45,714 nt of DNA from CAZGOM01 sp964542875 (GCA_964542875.1 CAZIWA010000034.1:1-45714); one strand, 5' to 3'. Shown: positions 31,478-39,419, numbered from the stretch's first letter. Notes: generated by a model from the letters alone, not told the origin. Numbers and translations are program-made.

Positions 31478-32190
31478 ATCTTGAAACTCTCGACTACACA
31501 ATCCAAGCCTGGGCAAAAATCGGCGCAGCCTTCTCCACGTCCCTTGCCCCACATACTCCCGATCTTGAACCCCTGATCCTCACCACGGTTCATCACATCC
31601 CACACGAACCCCGGCTCTTCACAGTCACGGCATCATGGCTCTGCCAATACTACGAACTGGTGGCTAAACACCGCCTGGTCGCACTCGCAAACGAAACATC
31701 AGGACACGAAGACAGATCCATACTGGGCTTCCTCTTGGCTACTGTCGCAGAACACACCAACAGCGATCATTTCAAGGGCGTCATCGCCCTCTGTCACCCA
31801 GCCAGCCTCCCCAGGCCGCTTTATGCTTTCCAACACGATCACCCAATCCTCGCCAGGATCGCCGAAAAACAGGCATCCAAGCTCTCAAAACAGTGGAATC
31901 TCTGGGCAGACCCCTTTGAACCCAAGTTCGACGCGATCCGCCCGATAGCCTGGGTCTTCAAACAAAATCCCATCTACCGCTTTCGTGAAACCTTCTGTGG
32001 CGATCTGCGCTCATCCATTATCGAAACCATCCGCACGGATAAGCACGCTGGCGTCAGTGAACTCGAATTAGCTCGTCGCTGCCAAGCCAGCCGCGATGCC
32101 ATCCGCAAAGCTTTAGATCGCTTGGAACGCTATGGCCATATCCAGCGCATCCGCAAGGGCCGGAACTTATCCATTGTCCTCGCAGCGTAG
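31474..32190 (+). CDS. Winged-helix C-terminal domain protein, partner of the nucleotidyltransferase
   Basis: 238 residues. The N-terminal about 165 residues are not recognised; they contain Trp- and His-rich segments such as TVTASWLCQYYELVAKHR. The C-terminal 65 residues look like a winged helix: SSIIETIRTDKHAGVSELELARRCQ, then SRDAIRKALDRLERYGHIQRI and a basic wing RKGRNLSIVL. That suggests DNA binding and perhaps autoregulation of the pair. The ATG overlaps the upstream stop. The gene ends 15 bp before a convergent lipoprotein gene. It could be a regulator, an antitoxin-like partner, or a member of a defence module. No name is justified. Confidence 0.65.
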   Translation: MNLETLDYTIQAWAKIGAAFSTSLAPHTPDLEPLILTTVHHIPHEPRLFTVTASWLCQYYELVAKHRLVALANETSGHEDRSILGFLLATVAEHTNSDHFKGVIALCHPASLPRPLYAFQHDHPILARIAEKQASKLSKQWNLWADPFEPKFDAIRPIAWVFKQNPIYRFRETFCGDLRSSIIETIRTDKHAGVSELELARRCQASRDAIRKALDRLERYGHIQRIRKGRNLSIVLAA

Positions 32191-32205
32191 GCCCGTCCCC
32201 GCCCC

Positions 32206-32685
32206 TCAAAACTTCACAAAAACAAACCACGCCGACAGCAGCACTGATTCCTGATTAAACCGATGCTTGTACGTCTCGCGAATCGCCGACGTCTTGTCTT
32301 TGCTGCCAGGCGAAATCGGCGACATCAGAATCAGCAGCCGCCCTTCTTCTCGGATGATCCGTCCATCCTTACCCCGCCACTGCCCTTGCGTGGGCATCAC
32401 CGTAAAGCCATCGGGAAACCGCGTGGAGACTTCCTTATCGATGAAGTCCTTGAACTGGTCCTCGGTCACCACGCCCCCGTCGGGCTTGGACATGCCGAAA
32501 AACATCTCCACCCGTTCATAGTTGTAAAGCGGAACCGGCTGCTGGTTTCCGCCCACCGAAAGGCTGCTGCTGCACCCGCCAAGCCCAGTCAGGCTCAGCA
32601 CACACAACAACCCAAGCATCAAAAATGCACTTTTCACACATTCCCCCATTCTTTTTAGCCACACCCCGGATCCTTTCGCAATCAC
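32206..32685 (-). CDS. DUF3574-family lipoprotein
   Basis: 159 residues from the GTG at 32685, which overlaps the upstream stop as GTGA; an in-frame ATG at 32649 is an alternative. A signal peptide ends in the lipobox LGGC (TGLGGCSSS). The mature domain has YERVEMFFGMSKPDGGVVTEDQ, then EVSTRFPDGFTVMPTQGQWRG, then EEGRLLILMSPIS and ETYKHRFNQESVL, which is the pattern of DUF3574. Function of the family is unknown to me. Coupling with the protein kinase gene upstream suggests the two act together, although one is extracytoplasmic and the other cytoplasmic. It is convergent with the winged-helix gene. Confidence 0.8.
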   Translation of the reverse strand: MIAKGSGVWLKRMGECVKSAFLMLGLLCVLSLTGLGGCSSSLSVGGNQQPVPLYNYERVEMFFGMSKPDGGVVTEDQFKDFIDKEVSTRFPDGFTVMPTQGQWRGKDGRIIREEGRLLILMSPISPGSKDKTSAIRETYKHRFNQESVLLSAWFVFVKF

Positions 32686-33953
32686 TTGCCTTCCAGCTCG
32701 GCACGGATCTTGTTGATCCCTTCCAGAAGGTCTGACGCGGTCCGGTATTTGGGATTCTTCGGGTCGGCCGGCCGCAGCACTTCTTCCGTCAGCTTCTGAA
32801 GCGCCTTCTGCTCGGGGCTGCCGGGCACCACGGTCACCAGGTCTTTAAAGTCCGGGTTGCCGTGCGGGTCGTTCCATTGAAGCGCCAGGAAGAAGATATC
32901 CGCGGCCTTGTCCACGCGCTGATGCCCCTGCGTAATCGCCGGGTTGGTGACCTTGCCGGTCTCCATCATGCGTCCCATGGTCTTTTGGATCTGGCTCGTC
33001 GACATGATTTCGTCGAACAGCCGGTTAAGCATCTGGCTTTCCGAAAGGTCTTCGCCGATACGGACCGAAGAACCAAAGTCGATGAAGCCCACGCCGCTGT
33101 CGGTGATGACGAAGTTATCCAGGCGCAAGTCAAGGTGGACGATGCCCACCTGGTCATGCAGGATGTGCAGCAAAGTCGCCGATTGATGCGCAAATTCAAG
33201 CTGGGAGATCGGTTGACCGCCGTTGCGCAGCCACGTCATCCGAATCCTGCGCACAAACCCCGTGGGCGACTTTTCAAAGTCGATGATCCGCGGAATCCGT
33301 TCGTTGTATGGCTTGGGCATGTCACGCTGGAGAATGTTCAAAAGCGCCGTTTCGCGCGTAATGAACACCGGAAACACCTTGTCCACCAGCTTGCGCGCAC
33401 GCTTGGCGATCGTCGCCGGGTCCGCGTCTTTGAACTTTTCTTCCAGCCGCCTGCGAAGGTAGTCGTAATCCGGAAGCTGCTTGAGCACCACATACCCCTC
33501 TTTGGGGTTTTCGTGCTTCACCAGTTCAACCTGATAGCTGAACCGATCCGTAAAGCTGCCCGGCGGAATCAGCAACACCTTCCGCGCCATGAAGTAATGC
33601 ACCTTCTTGGCCAGAAACGGCAGCTTGATGTTGAACAAATAAGTCTGCGTCGCACTCGGCGGCTTATCCACTTCAAACCCACGCTTACGCGTAAAGTCCT
33701 GGGAAAGCTTCACCACTTCCTGCTGGTTGCGCGATATGAATACGAACAACCCACCCCAGCGCATCTTGTCGAAAACCGCCTCGGGCGTATGGGGTTCCGC
33801 GGCCGTGGCAAATACAAAGTCCAGCAATCCCGAGTCTTGCGTCTCGGAGCTTCTAAATGAGTAGCGCTGGTACTCTGGATCGTTCTTGAGGACGTTATCC
33901 TCGATGAGTTGAACGAGCTTGTCGCGCTCTGGATTCTTACCACGAGCCCCCAT
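32682..33953 (-). CDS. Protein-kinase-like protein with methyltransferase-like N-terminus
   Basis: 423 residues. A kinase-like domain occupies about 120-420: the ATP-anchoring Lys is probably Lys158 in YVVLKQ, the catalytic loop is IVHLDLRLDNFVI (HLD at 273-275, Asn280, in place of HRD), and the DFG motif is at 292-294 in GFIDFGSS. The key catalytic residues are present, so it is likely active. The first about 100 residues (LLDFVFATAAEP, KMRWGGLFVFIS, RKRGFEV) recall the last part of a SAM-methyltransferase fold, without the SAM-binding start, so it is probably degenerate. Its stop overlaps the lipoprotein start. The substrate is unknown. Confidence 0.8.
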   Translation of the reverse strand: MGARGKNPERDKLVQLIEDNVLKNDPEYQRYSFRSSETQDSGLLDFVFATAAEPHTPEAVFDKMRWGGLFVFISRNQQEVVKLSQDFTRKRGFEVDKPPSATQTYLFNIKLPFLAKKVHYFMARKVLLIPPGSFTDRFSYQVELVKHENPKEGYVVLKQLPDYDYLRRRLEEKFKDADPATIAKRARKLVDKVFPVFITRETALLNILQRDMPKPYNERIPRIIDFEKSPTGFVRRIRMTWLRNGGQPISQLEFAHQSATLLHILHDQVGIVHLDLRLDNFVITDSGVGFIDFGSSVRIGEDLSESQMLNRLFDEIMSTSQIQKTMGRMMETGKVTNPAITQGHQRVDKAADIFFLALQWNDPHGNPDFKDLVTVVPGSPEQKALQKLTEEVLRPADPKNPKYRTASDLLEGINKIRAELEGK

Positions 33954-34185
33954 TCAGACCTCCAAAGATGCGGGGTTGGTGGAACAAAAGCCCGGACATA
34001 GCGTGGTCCGTGACACCAGGATCCGGTTCCAGGTAAACCCTGGACTCAGGGCGCATCGATCCATCTCGACCCCTGCACCGCGATTCCTCTGGACCGGGAA
34101 GATACATGGCCCTAGCGTTCATGACAACACCACCCAGCCCACAAACCGTCATCAACGCCCACTCCCTGTGGATAATCGTTCTCAC
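33937..34185 (-). CDS. Doubtful small ORF between the two minus-strand genes
   Basis: 82 codons. Its ATG overlaps the stop of the upstream secreted-protein gene as ATGA, and its end overlaps the start of the kinase gene by 17 bp, so it would complete a tightly packed operon. The translation (MRTIIHREWALMTVCGLGG at the start) is not recognised and has no clear domain. Only the arrangement supports it. Confidence 0.25.
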   Translation of the reverse strand: MRTIIHREWALMTVCGLGGVVMNARAMYLPGPEESRCRGRDGSMRPESRVYLEPDPGVTDHAMSGLLFHQPRIFGGLNGGSW

Positions 34186-34580
34186 TGTTTGCCTTCCGAG
34201 CTCGTCTGCCCCACATCGTCGGGACCCGGAATCAGTGACTTTCGTGCCGCTGGCGCCCCGGCCGAAGACGCATTGGCCGTCCCCGCCACCGGCACCGTGC
34301 CAGGTTCCATTCGCGCCACCGGCTCTTCCGACGGCGTCATCGCCACTGCTGGCGTCCCGTTTGGCCTGCTTCTCTCCTCGGCCATTCTCTTATCGTCCAC
34401 TGTCATCACTCTCGCCGGGGCCTGCGCCGCGCTCTTTGCGCCCGCATCCAGATTCACCGCCCTGCGCACCCCTTTAGCGGAATGATTCCCGCTTGCCGGC
34501 GTATGCATCCCACCCACCACCACCCCAAGCACCCCCCCGGCCAACACGAAAAAAAACAAAATCAGGGTCCGGTTGTGCAT
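34182..34580 (-). CDS. Small single-pass or secreted protein, low complexity
   Basis: 132 residues. An N-terminal hydrophobic segment (LILFFFVLAGGVLGVVVGG) acts as a membrane anchor or signal. The rest is Ala/Pro/Ser/Gly-rich (AKSAAQAPARVMTVDDKRM, GTVPVAGTANASSAGAPAA) and probably unstructured. A near-perfect GAGGAGG lies 6 nt before the ATG, which is the best ribosome-binding site on this strand. It is the first gene of a minus-strand group with the kinase and DUF3574 lipoprotein genes, and is divergent from the prepilin modules. Function unknown. Confidence 0.65.
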   Translation of the reverse strand: MHNRTLILFFFVLAGGVLGVVVGGMHTPASGNHSAKGVRRAVNLDAGAKSAAQAPARVMTVDDKRMAEERSRPNGTPAVAMTPSEEPVARMEPGTVPVAGTANASSAGAPAARKSLIPGPDDVGQTSSEGKQ

Positions 34581-34799
34581 GCCGCCTCCTCAGGAATTTA
34601 TTCGGCCACCAGATTCACCCGCGAGATTACTCCCCCCTCTCCCCTGACACAAGCGACAAATTCATACGTCTATCAACTCTGACCTTAACATACAAAAATA
34701 GTCGATGTTTTTAATCACATCAGTGAAACACCTATTGCTCCACATGCGTCCTTAGGGATATCAATGATGTAGCCCTACTTGCCACAAGGATGCTTGTCT

Positions 34800-35327
34800 A
34801 TGGACATCCGTCAGCAGGTCAGCAAGTATTCTGGCACCGTCACGGTCGTCGCCATCGCCGGCCTCGTGCTGGCCATCGGCGTCATCGTCAGGGGCTTTGG
34901 CGCCAAGCCTGATGCCGGCGCGCCGGACAAAACCCACTACTTCTTCTTCGATCCTGAATCGGCGGAACTCACCCAGCTTCCCTCCCCCGTTTCCCCCGCC
35001 ACGCAAAACGGACGCGAACTCTTCCGCGCCCACGTCTACTCCTGCTCCAACTGCTCAGATGTCGCCTCGCGCTTCGTCGGCTTCATTGAAAAACTTTCCC
35101 CCGAGCGTCAGGCCAGCGAAACCAGGATGCGCTCCGGCCTGCTCCCCGGGGAAGAACTCCGCCCCGCCGCCAGGGCTGAGCTCCAACAGCTAGGCGGACA
35201 GTTCATCTCCCTCCCCACCCCGATCCAGTGGGTCACGCCAAACAGCCCAGACGCTGCCACGATTCAAACGGCGCTCCAGGCCAAGTGCCCGGGTAAACCC
35301 CTCGCATGCACCCCGGACGCTCAATAG
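34800..35327 (+). CDS. Four-cysteine single-pass protein, module 1
   Basis: 175 residues from the ATG at 34800, preceded by AAGGA at 9 nt. The N-terminal membrane helix is TVTVVAIAGLVLAIGVIV. The extracytoplasmic part begins HYFFFDPESAELTQLP, then AHVYSCSNCSD (C-x2-C), FIEKLSPERQASE, GLLPGEELRP, QQLGGQFISL and the C-terminal KCPGKPLACTP (C-x6-C). Three paralogues in the next 6 kb share this order of motifs. The four Cys could bind a metal or form two disulfides. It is followed 43 bp later by a prepilin-like gene. I know no named family; function unknown. Confidence 0.8.
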   Translation: MDIRQQVSKYSGTVTVVAIAGLVLAIGVIVRGFGAKPDAGAPDKTHYFFFDPESAELTQLPSPVSPATQNGRELFRAHVYSCSNCSDVASRFVGFIEKLSPERQASETRMRSGLLPGEELRPAARAELQQLGGQFISLPTPIQWVTPNSPDAATIQTALQAKCPGKPLACTPDAQ

Positions 35328-35370
35328 CGTTACCTGCCCCCTTGCATCGCAATTGAAAAAGGAATGGGTC

Positions 35371-36372
35371 ATGAAGCAATCGGCTCGCCTTCTGGCGTCG
35401 GGTTTCACCCTTGTTGAACTCCTGGTCGTCACCGCCATCATCGGCATCCTCATCTCATTGCTCATGCCCGCCCTGAGCCAAAGCCGGGCCGTGGCCAAAA
35501 GCTCGATTGATCAGGCCAATCAGCGCGGCATTCTTCAGGCCGGTCTCACCTACGCCGCAGACAGCAAGCAATCCCTCCCTTATAGCCGGGGCTTTGAAGG
35601 CCTTGACTTCACCCCCGTCAACCCGCCCGGCATCCTGGCCACTCAAAACGCCTGGGTCGGCATCTACTCGCCTTGCGGCCCCTACCTTTGGGGCGCCTAC
35701 TCCGCTGGTCAGAGCAACGGCATCTGGGGTATCAGCACCATCACCAACGGCCCTCTGGGCTTTGGCGCATGCGTCGTGGGTGAATACGCCCCCATCAACC
35801 TCTTCTTCTCCCCCAACGACCGCGCAGGCCGCTCCGAAAACGGCATCAGCTACCCCAGTTGGTACGACCTCCGCAAATACTTCAACCAGCCCTACTCCCA
35901 GCCCTGGACGCAGGACGGCCTCAGTTGGGGCTACTGGGACGCCGGTTCAAACTTCCAATTCCAGTGCTCCTACCTCTTCCGCATGGCGGACTGGCAAACC
36001 ACCTCATTCGATCCCAATACCCTCCTCCACAACAGCAGCACCGGTCCCGCAAACGCCTACGAATTCAAAGACGCCATCAGCCCCAAAAATCTCCGCACCG
36101 ACACCCCAGGCTTCAACGCCAAAGTCCAGATCATGAACGACAACCCAGCCATCCTCCTCCCCCTCCCCGGCGCCAACATCGGCTACGGCGACGGTTCCGT
36201 CATCTTCTGGCGCAGCCAACTCTGGATCGAAGGCGCCTACAGCCGAGGCGAAAACTGGAACCACACCACCAAATCCGCCTCCAACCCCTACATCAACTCC
36301 GTCCCCGGAGAGTCCTGGTCCGGCTGGCGCACCCTCCGCCTCAACGCCGCCGAACGCTTCGCCCGTCCCTGA
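35371..36372 (+). CDS. Prepilin-like protein with N-terminal methylation site, module 1
   Basis: 333 residues from the ATG at 35371 (AAGGA 7 nt upstream); an in-frame TTG at 35353 is rejected. The type IV/type II secretion prepilin signal is ASG-FTLVELLVVTAIIGI, with cleavage after Gly and the conserved Glu5. A long extracytoplasmic domain rich in Trp, Tyr and Asn follows (LWGAYSAGQSNGIWG, LFFSPNDRAGR, SYPSWYDLRKYFNQPY). The C-terminal NIGYGDGSVIFW is the Asp-Gly-Ser motif of planctomycete and verrucomicrobial prepilin-like (DUF1559-related) proteins. It is the most divergent of the three similar pilins. The product may form a minor pilin or secretion-pseudopilus; no assembly gene is in the window. 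Confidence 0.88.
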   Translation: MKQSARLLASGFTLVELLVVTAIIGILISLLMPALSQSRAVAKSSIDQANQRGILQAGLTYAADSKQSLPYSRGFEGLDFTPVNPPGILATQNAWVGIYSPCGPYLWGAYSAGQSNGIWGISTITNGPLGFGACVVGEYAPINLFFSPNDRAGRSENGISYPSWYDLRKYFNQPYSQPWTQDGLSWGYWDAGSNFQFQCSYLFRMADWQTTSFDPNTLLHNSSTGPANAYEFKDAISPKNLRTDTPGFNAKVQIMNDNPAILLPLPGANIGYGDGSVIFWRSQLWIEGAYSRGENWNHTTKSASNPYINSVPGESWSGWRTLRLNAAERFARP

Positions 36373-36427
36373 TCCTCCCGCCCAAACCGCGGCCCCCGCG
36401 GCTTCCCCACTACAACTCTGATTCACG

Positions 36428-36455
36428 TCGGCTTAGCGGCCTTCCGCTAAGCCGA
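36428..36455 (+). terminator. Strong hairpin between modules 1 and 2
   Basis: A perfect 12-bp stem, TCGGCTTAGCGG / CCGCTAAGCCGA with loop CCTT, lies 56 bp after the module-1 pilin stop. A smaller CCGCGG-ccc-CCGCGG hairpin precedes it. There is no T run, so it may terminate with Rho or be a dispersed repeat. Confidence 0.55.
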
Positions 36456-36578
36456 TATCTCATTTGCGCCCTCCACCCACTCCTCTTACTTCCTCTCCGG
36501 TTTTCACTTTCACCCTCATTTTTTCCTAAACCGCTATTGTCGGTTTTCATAAATATTTTTCATTTTCGATCAATTTCT

Positions 36579-36608
36579 CTTGCGGTGAAACAATTAAACC
36601 AATAGACT
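36579..36608 (+). promoter_or_regulatory. Promoter of module 2, conserved with module 3
   Basis: CTTGCG (36579-36584) and TAGACT (36603-36608) are 18 bp apart. The same boxes at the same spacing lie at 38715-38744 before module 3. The surrounding words TTCATTT, GATCAA and TTTCTCTTGC upstream and CAATAGACTC downstream are also shared. It lies about 150 bp before the TTG start of module 2. Confidence 0.6.
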
Positions 36609-36759
36609 CCCAATCCCCGCTTACGCACAAAAATGCAAAAAACTACAGCCGTTTTGACGTAAGCACATCCGGTTCCCCGCCCCCCCGAATACGCCGTTAA
36701 GCCCTCGACAGGAGGCCCCCATTCTTCAGCCACTTGGTCCACAGTTCCGCAAAGCACGC

Positions 36760-37278
36760 TTGCGCGCGTTTCTCGCCAAGCACGCCATCGTCATCGGCGG
36801 CATCTGCGTCACCGCCACCCTCTTCCTCGTTCTCCTCATCACTCTTTACTTCCGTGAACCCGCCGTCATCCTCCCTCCAGCCAACACCAACGCCTACTTC
36901 TACGACCTCACCGACGGCAAAGTCGTCGAGCTCCCCGACAACCTCATCCCCCCCATCAAGCAAGCCGGGCATGAATACGTCAAAGCCATGGTCTTCGCCT
37001 GCAAAAATTGCGCAGACCCCGCAGACCGCTTCACCGGCGCTCTCAAATCCTTCACCCCCCAGCGCCGCCAAGCCGAAGAAATCGCCCGCCGCGGCATGCT
37101 CCCGGGTGATGAACTCCCCACCAGTGAAGTCACCCGCCTCAACAACATCGGCGGCGTCCTCATCCGCGCCGTCGACGGCGCACAGTTCTTCCCCGCTCAA
37201 GACCCCGAAGCCCAGCCCATCATCGACGCCTACATGGCCAAATGCGCCCAGTCCATCGTCGAATGCAAACCGCTCTGA
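36760..37278 (+). CDS. Four-cysteine single-pass protein, module 2
   Basis: 172 residues from a TTG at 36760. The frame is open upstream; AGGAGG at 36710-36715 is ideally spaced for an ATT codon at 36721, giving a 185-residue form. The membrane helix is HAIVIGGICVTATLFLVLLI. Then come AYFYDLTDGKVVELPDNLIPP, AMVFACKNCAD (C-x2-C), SFTPQRRQAEEI, RGMLPGDELP, RLNNIGGVLIR and KCAQSIVECKPL (C-x6-C). It is closest to the module-3 protein. Both have a TTG at the same alignment position, which favours that start. The stop is 29 bp from the pilin ATG, so the two genes are cotranscribed. Function unknown. Confidence 0.8.
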   Translation: MRAFLAKHAIVIGGICVTATLFLVLLITLYFREPAVILPPANTNAYFYDLTDGKVVELPDNLIPPIKQAGHEYVKAMVFACKNCADPADRFTGALKSFTPQRRQAEEIARRGMLPGDELPTSEVTRLNNIGGVLIRAVDGAQFFPAQDPEAQPIIDAYMAKCAQSIVECKPL

Positions 37279-37307
37279 TCCCCGCCACGCCCTTTAAAAA
37301 GACGCCC

Positions 37308-38276
37308 ATGACCATGCACACCCAATCACGCATCCGCGCTTTTTCCCTCATCGAACTGCTCGTCGTCATCTCCATCGTCTCGCTCTTGATGTCGATTCTG
37401 CTCCCCTCCCTCAGCCAGGCCCGCGCCGTCGCCAAAATGACACTCGACGCCAATTACCAGCAACAGATCGGCCGCGGCATCTTCACTTACGCCGCAGACT
37501 ACAAAGACTCCACGCCCCCCCAAGGCGGCATGCCCGGCCCAGACGCCCCAGGCGCCAACGTCGCCGGCGCACACATCTGGGGCGACTACTCCTGGCCCGG
37601 CATCAACCTTCCAAACGCCACCTGCCGCCCCATGGGCTTTGGCGTGCTCTTCCCCAAGGGCGCCCTCGCCGTCCCCACTTCCGAAATCACCTTCGGAAAT
37701 TACATCTCCACCATCGACCTGGCCTTCAGCCCAAACGACCGCCTGATGTCCCGCACCTCCGGAACCTATGAATTCCCCAGCTACTGGGCCCGCCGCAATT
37801 ACTTCGGCGACGCATACGCCCAGCCCTGGTCCCGCGACGGCGCCAGCAACTGGACCCAATACGAAAGCGGCGCCAACTACATGTTTGAATCCAGCTACGT
37901 CTGGCGCGGCTGCGACTACAGCTGGTACGACCCCGCCTCACTCTCCACCAGAACGCAGTCCTATCAGCTCGACACCCCCACCGGCAGCGCATGTGAGCCC
38001 GGCCACGTCCGCGGCAACTACGCGCGTGCCCGCGCCTCCCACCAGGACTTCACCGGCAAGCCTGTCCTCATGAATCGAAACTTCACCATGATCAACCCCA
38101 GCCGCGCAGGCGCCAACGTCATGAAGGGTGACGGCTCCGTCAAATTCTCCAACAACTACAACTGGATGCTCTCCGTCGAAACCAACAATCCCCAGGATTG
38201 GTACCCCGGCGCTGGCGGCTACTTCCGATCCCGCATGTTCGCCATGCTTGTCTACCACGACAGCTTCTACAAATAA
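37308..38276 (+). CDS. Prepilin-like protein, module 2
   Basis: 322 residues from the ATG at 37308; a second ATG at 37314 is possible. The prepilin signal is IRA-FSLIELLVVISIVSL, with Ala instead of Gly before the cleavage point. LPSLSQARAVAKMTLDANYQ follows, then a Trp/Tyr-rich domain (IWGDYSWPG, LAFSPNDRLMS, FPSYWARRNYFGDAYAQPW, YVWRGCDYSWYDP). The C-terminus has NVMKGDGSVKFSNNYNW, the Asp-Gly-Ser motif, and ends MLVYHDSFYK. It is very similar to the module-3 pilin over its whole length. Likely a secreted or surface pseudopilin processed by a prepilin peptidase encoded elsewhere. Confidence 0.88.
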   Translation: MTMHTQSRIRAFSLIELLVVISIVSLLMSILLPSLSQARAVAKMTLDANYQQQIGRGIFTYAADYKDSTPPQGGMPGPDAPGANVAGAHIWGDYSWPGINLPNATCRPMGFGVLFPKGALAVPTSEITFGNYISTIDLAFSPNDRLMSRTSGTYEFPSYWARRNYFGDAYAQPWSRDGASNWTQYESGANYMFESSYVWRGCDYSWYDPASLSTRTQSYQLDTPTGSACEPGHVRGNYARARASHQDFTGKPVLMNRNFTMINPSRAGANVMKGDGSVKFSNNYNWMLSVETNNPQDWYPGAGGYFRSRMFAMLVYHDSFYK

Positions 38277-38392
38277 CCTCAGAAGATTCACCTCCAAAAT
38301 CTGGTTCGCAAAACAACCTCGATGACGTTAACTGAACCGTATTGGGATGAGTGCCAACACGGTTCAATCAAGCCCTTGTATCCTCATCCGGA

Positions 38393-38518
38393 GTGCTGAA
38401 GGCACGGCCCTATGACAGCCAGGGTCGCAGCGCTTCCGAGCGCGTAGGCCCTGGTAAACGTATAAAAAAATGCTCTTGCACGCGCCTGCGTCCATGCCAA
38501 TCAACCTGTAACAACTCA
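38393..38518. repeat. REP-like element E, remote copy of the transposase-linked repeat
   Basis: Hairpin 1 is GTGC-TGAAG-GCAC (38393-38405), then GGCCCTATGACAG. Hairpin 2 is CCAGGG (38419-38424) / CCCTGG (38449-38454), enclosing GCGCT / AGCGC. The tail carries CTCTTGCACGCGCC (38473-38486) and CCTGTAAC (38505-38512) as in element A, 22 kb away. Confidence 0.7.
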
Positions 38519-38633
38519 ACTCCCTCTGCCCTCTTTTTGGCCTCGTCATCCTTAGCTCAACCGTATTGAAGTAAGGGCTGCCGACAAATGCCCTCAACGC
38601 AACGAATCACCACCCTGATCCCCTCTTCCACTT

Positions 38634-38661
38634 TTCCCTTGTACCTTTTCCCTTGTACCTT
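38634..38661. repeat. Heptamer tandem array, TTCCCTT/GTACCTT type
   Basis: Two perfect copies of a 14-bp unit made of TTCCCTT and GTACCTT, four heptamers in all. It lies between the REP element and the module-3 promoter. Confidence 0.65.
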
Positions 38662-38714
38662 TCCCGCATTGTCAGCTTCTGTATTTAATTTTTCATTTCT
38701 TGATCAACATTTCT

Positions 38715-38744
38715 CTTGCTAACACCCTTTTCACTCAATAGACT
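38715..38744 (+). promoter_or_regulatory. Promoter of module 3, conserved with module 2
   Basis: CTTGCT (38715-38720) and TAGACT (38739-38744), 18 bp apart, equal to the module-2 boxes. The distance to the TTG start of the four-Cys gene (124 bp) is similar to that in module 2 (152 bp), which shows that promoter and leader were duplicated with the genes. Confidence 0.6.
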
Positions 38745-38867
38745 CGAAAAAGTCTGATAGCCGATCACACTTGCCCGTGTCCCATCTGACACGCCCGCAG
38801 ACCCCTTCCGCCTCTGCGCCCAAGTGCGAGAAAAACTTTCGTCCCCCTCACAGCACTGGATCATCCG

Positions 38868-39383
38868 TTGCGTCAGTTTCTTGCAAAAAATTCCGTCCTC
38901 GTTGGCGTCGTCGCCGTCCTCATCACAGCCCTCTGCATCAGCGCGGTCTTCTTCTTCCCTGCCAGCTCCGCTGCCACGCTTCCTCAGCTCAATCGCGCTT
39001 ACTACTACGACCTCGCCGCCGGAAAGCTCGTTGAAGCCCCTGACAACCTCATTCCCCCCGCCAATTACGCCGGCAAGGAACTCGTCCGCGCCATGGTCTT
39101 CGCCTGCAAAAGCTGCGCCGACGCCCAGGATCGCGCCATCGGCTTCCTCAAAAGCTTCACCCCCGAACGAAAAGCCGCGGAAGAAAACACCCGCAAAGGC
39201 ATGGCGCCCGGCGAAGTGCTGCCCGTTTTTGAAGTCAACCGGCTAAACGCCCTCGGCGGCGCGCTCGTCCGCTCCGTCGAAGGCGCCGACTTCGTCCCCG
39301 CCGAAAGCCCTGAAGCAGACAAAATCATTCATGCAACCTCGTCCCGATGTCCCCAAACCCTCGTCGAATGTCGTCCTTTGTAA
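38868..39383 (+). CDS. Four-cysteine single-pass protein, module 3
   Basis: 171 residues from a TTG at 38868; an in-frame CTG at 38856 aligns better with the start of module 1 (LDHPLRQ against MDIRQ). Neither has a good ribosome-binding site. The membrane helix is VLVGVVAVLITALCISAVFF. The extracytoplasmic part reads AYYYDLAAGKLVEAPDNLIPP, AMVFACKSCAD (C-x2-C), SFTPERKAAEEN, KGMAPGEVLP, RLNALGGALVRSVEGADFVPA and RCPQTLVECRPL (C-x6-C). It is highly similar to the module-2 protein. The pilin gene follows 36 bp after its stop. Unknown function. Confidence 0.8.
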   Translation: MRQFLAKNSVLVGVVAVLITALCISAVFFFPASSAATLPQLNRAYYYDLAAGKLVEAPDNLIPPANYAGKELVRAMVFACKSCADAQDRAIGFLKSFTPERKAAEENTRKGMAPGEVLPVFEVNRLNALGGALVRSVEGADFVPAESPEADKIIHATSSRCPQTLVECRPL

Positions 39384-39419
39384 CACCCCATTTCTTCACG
39401 TCAGCAAGGGAGATTGTCC

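Noticed and set aside
33919..34485. Open frame of 188 codons on the plus strand
   Set aside because: It overlaps the minus-strand genes; the secreted-protein gene on the other strand has a far better ribosome-binding site and a signal-like N-terminus.
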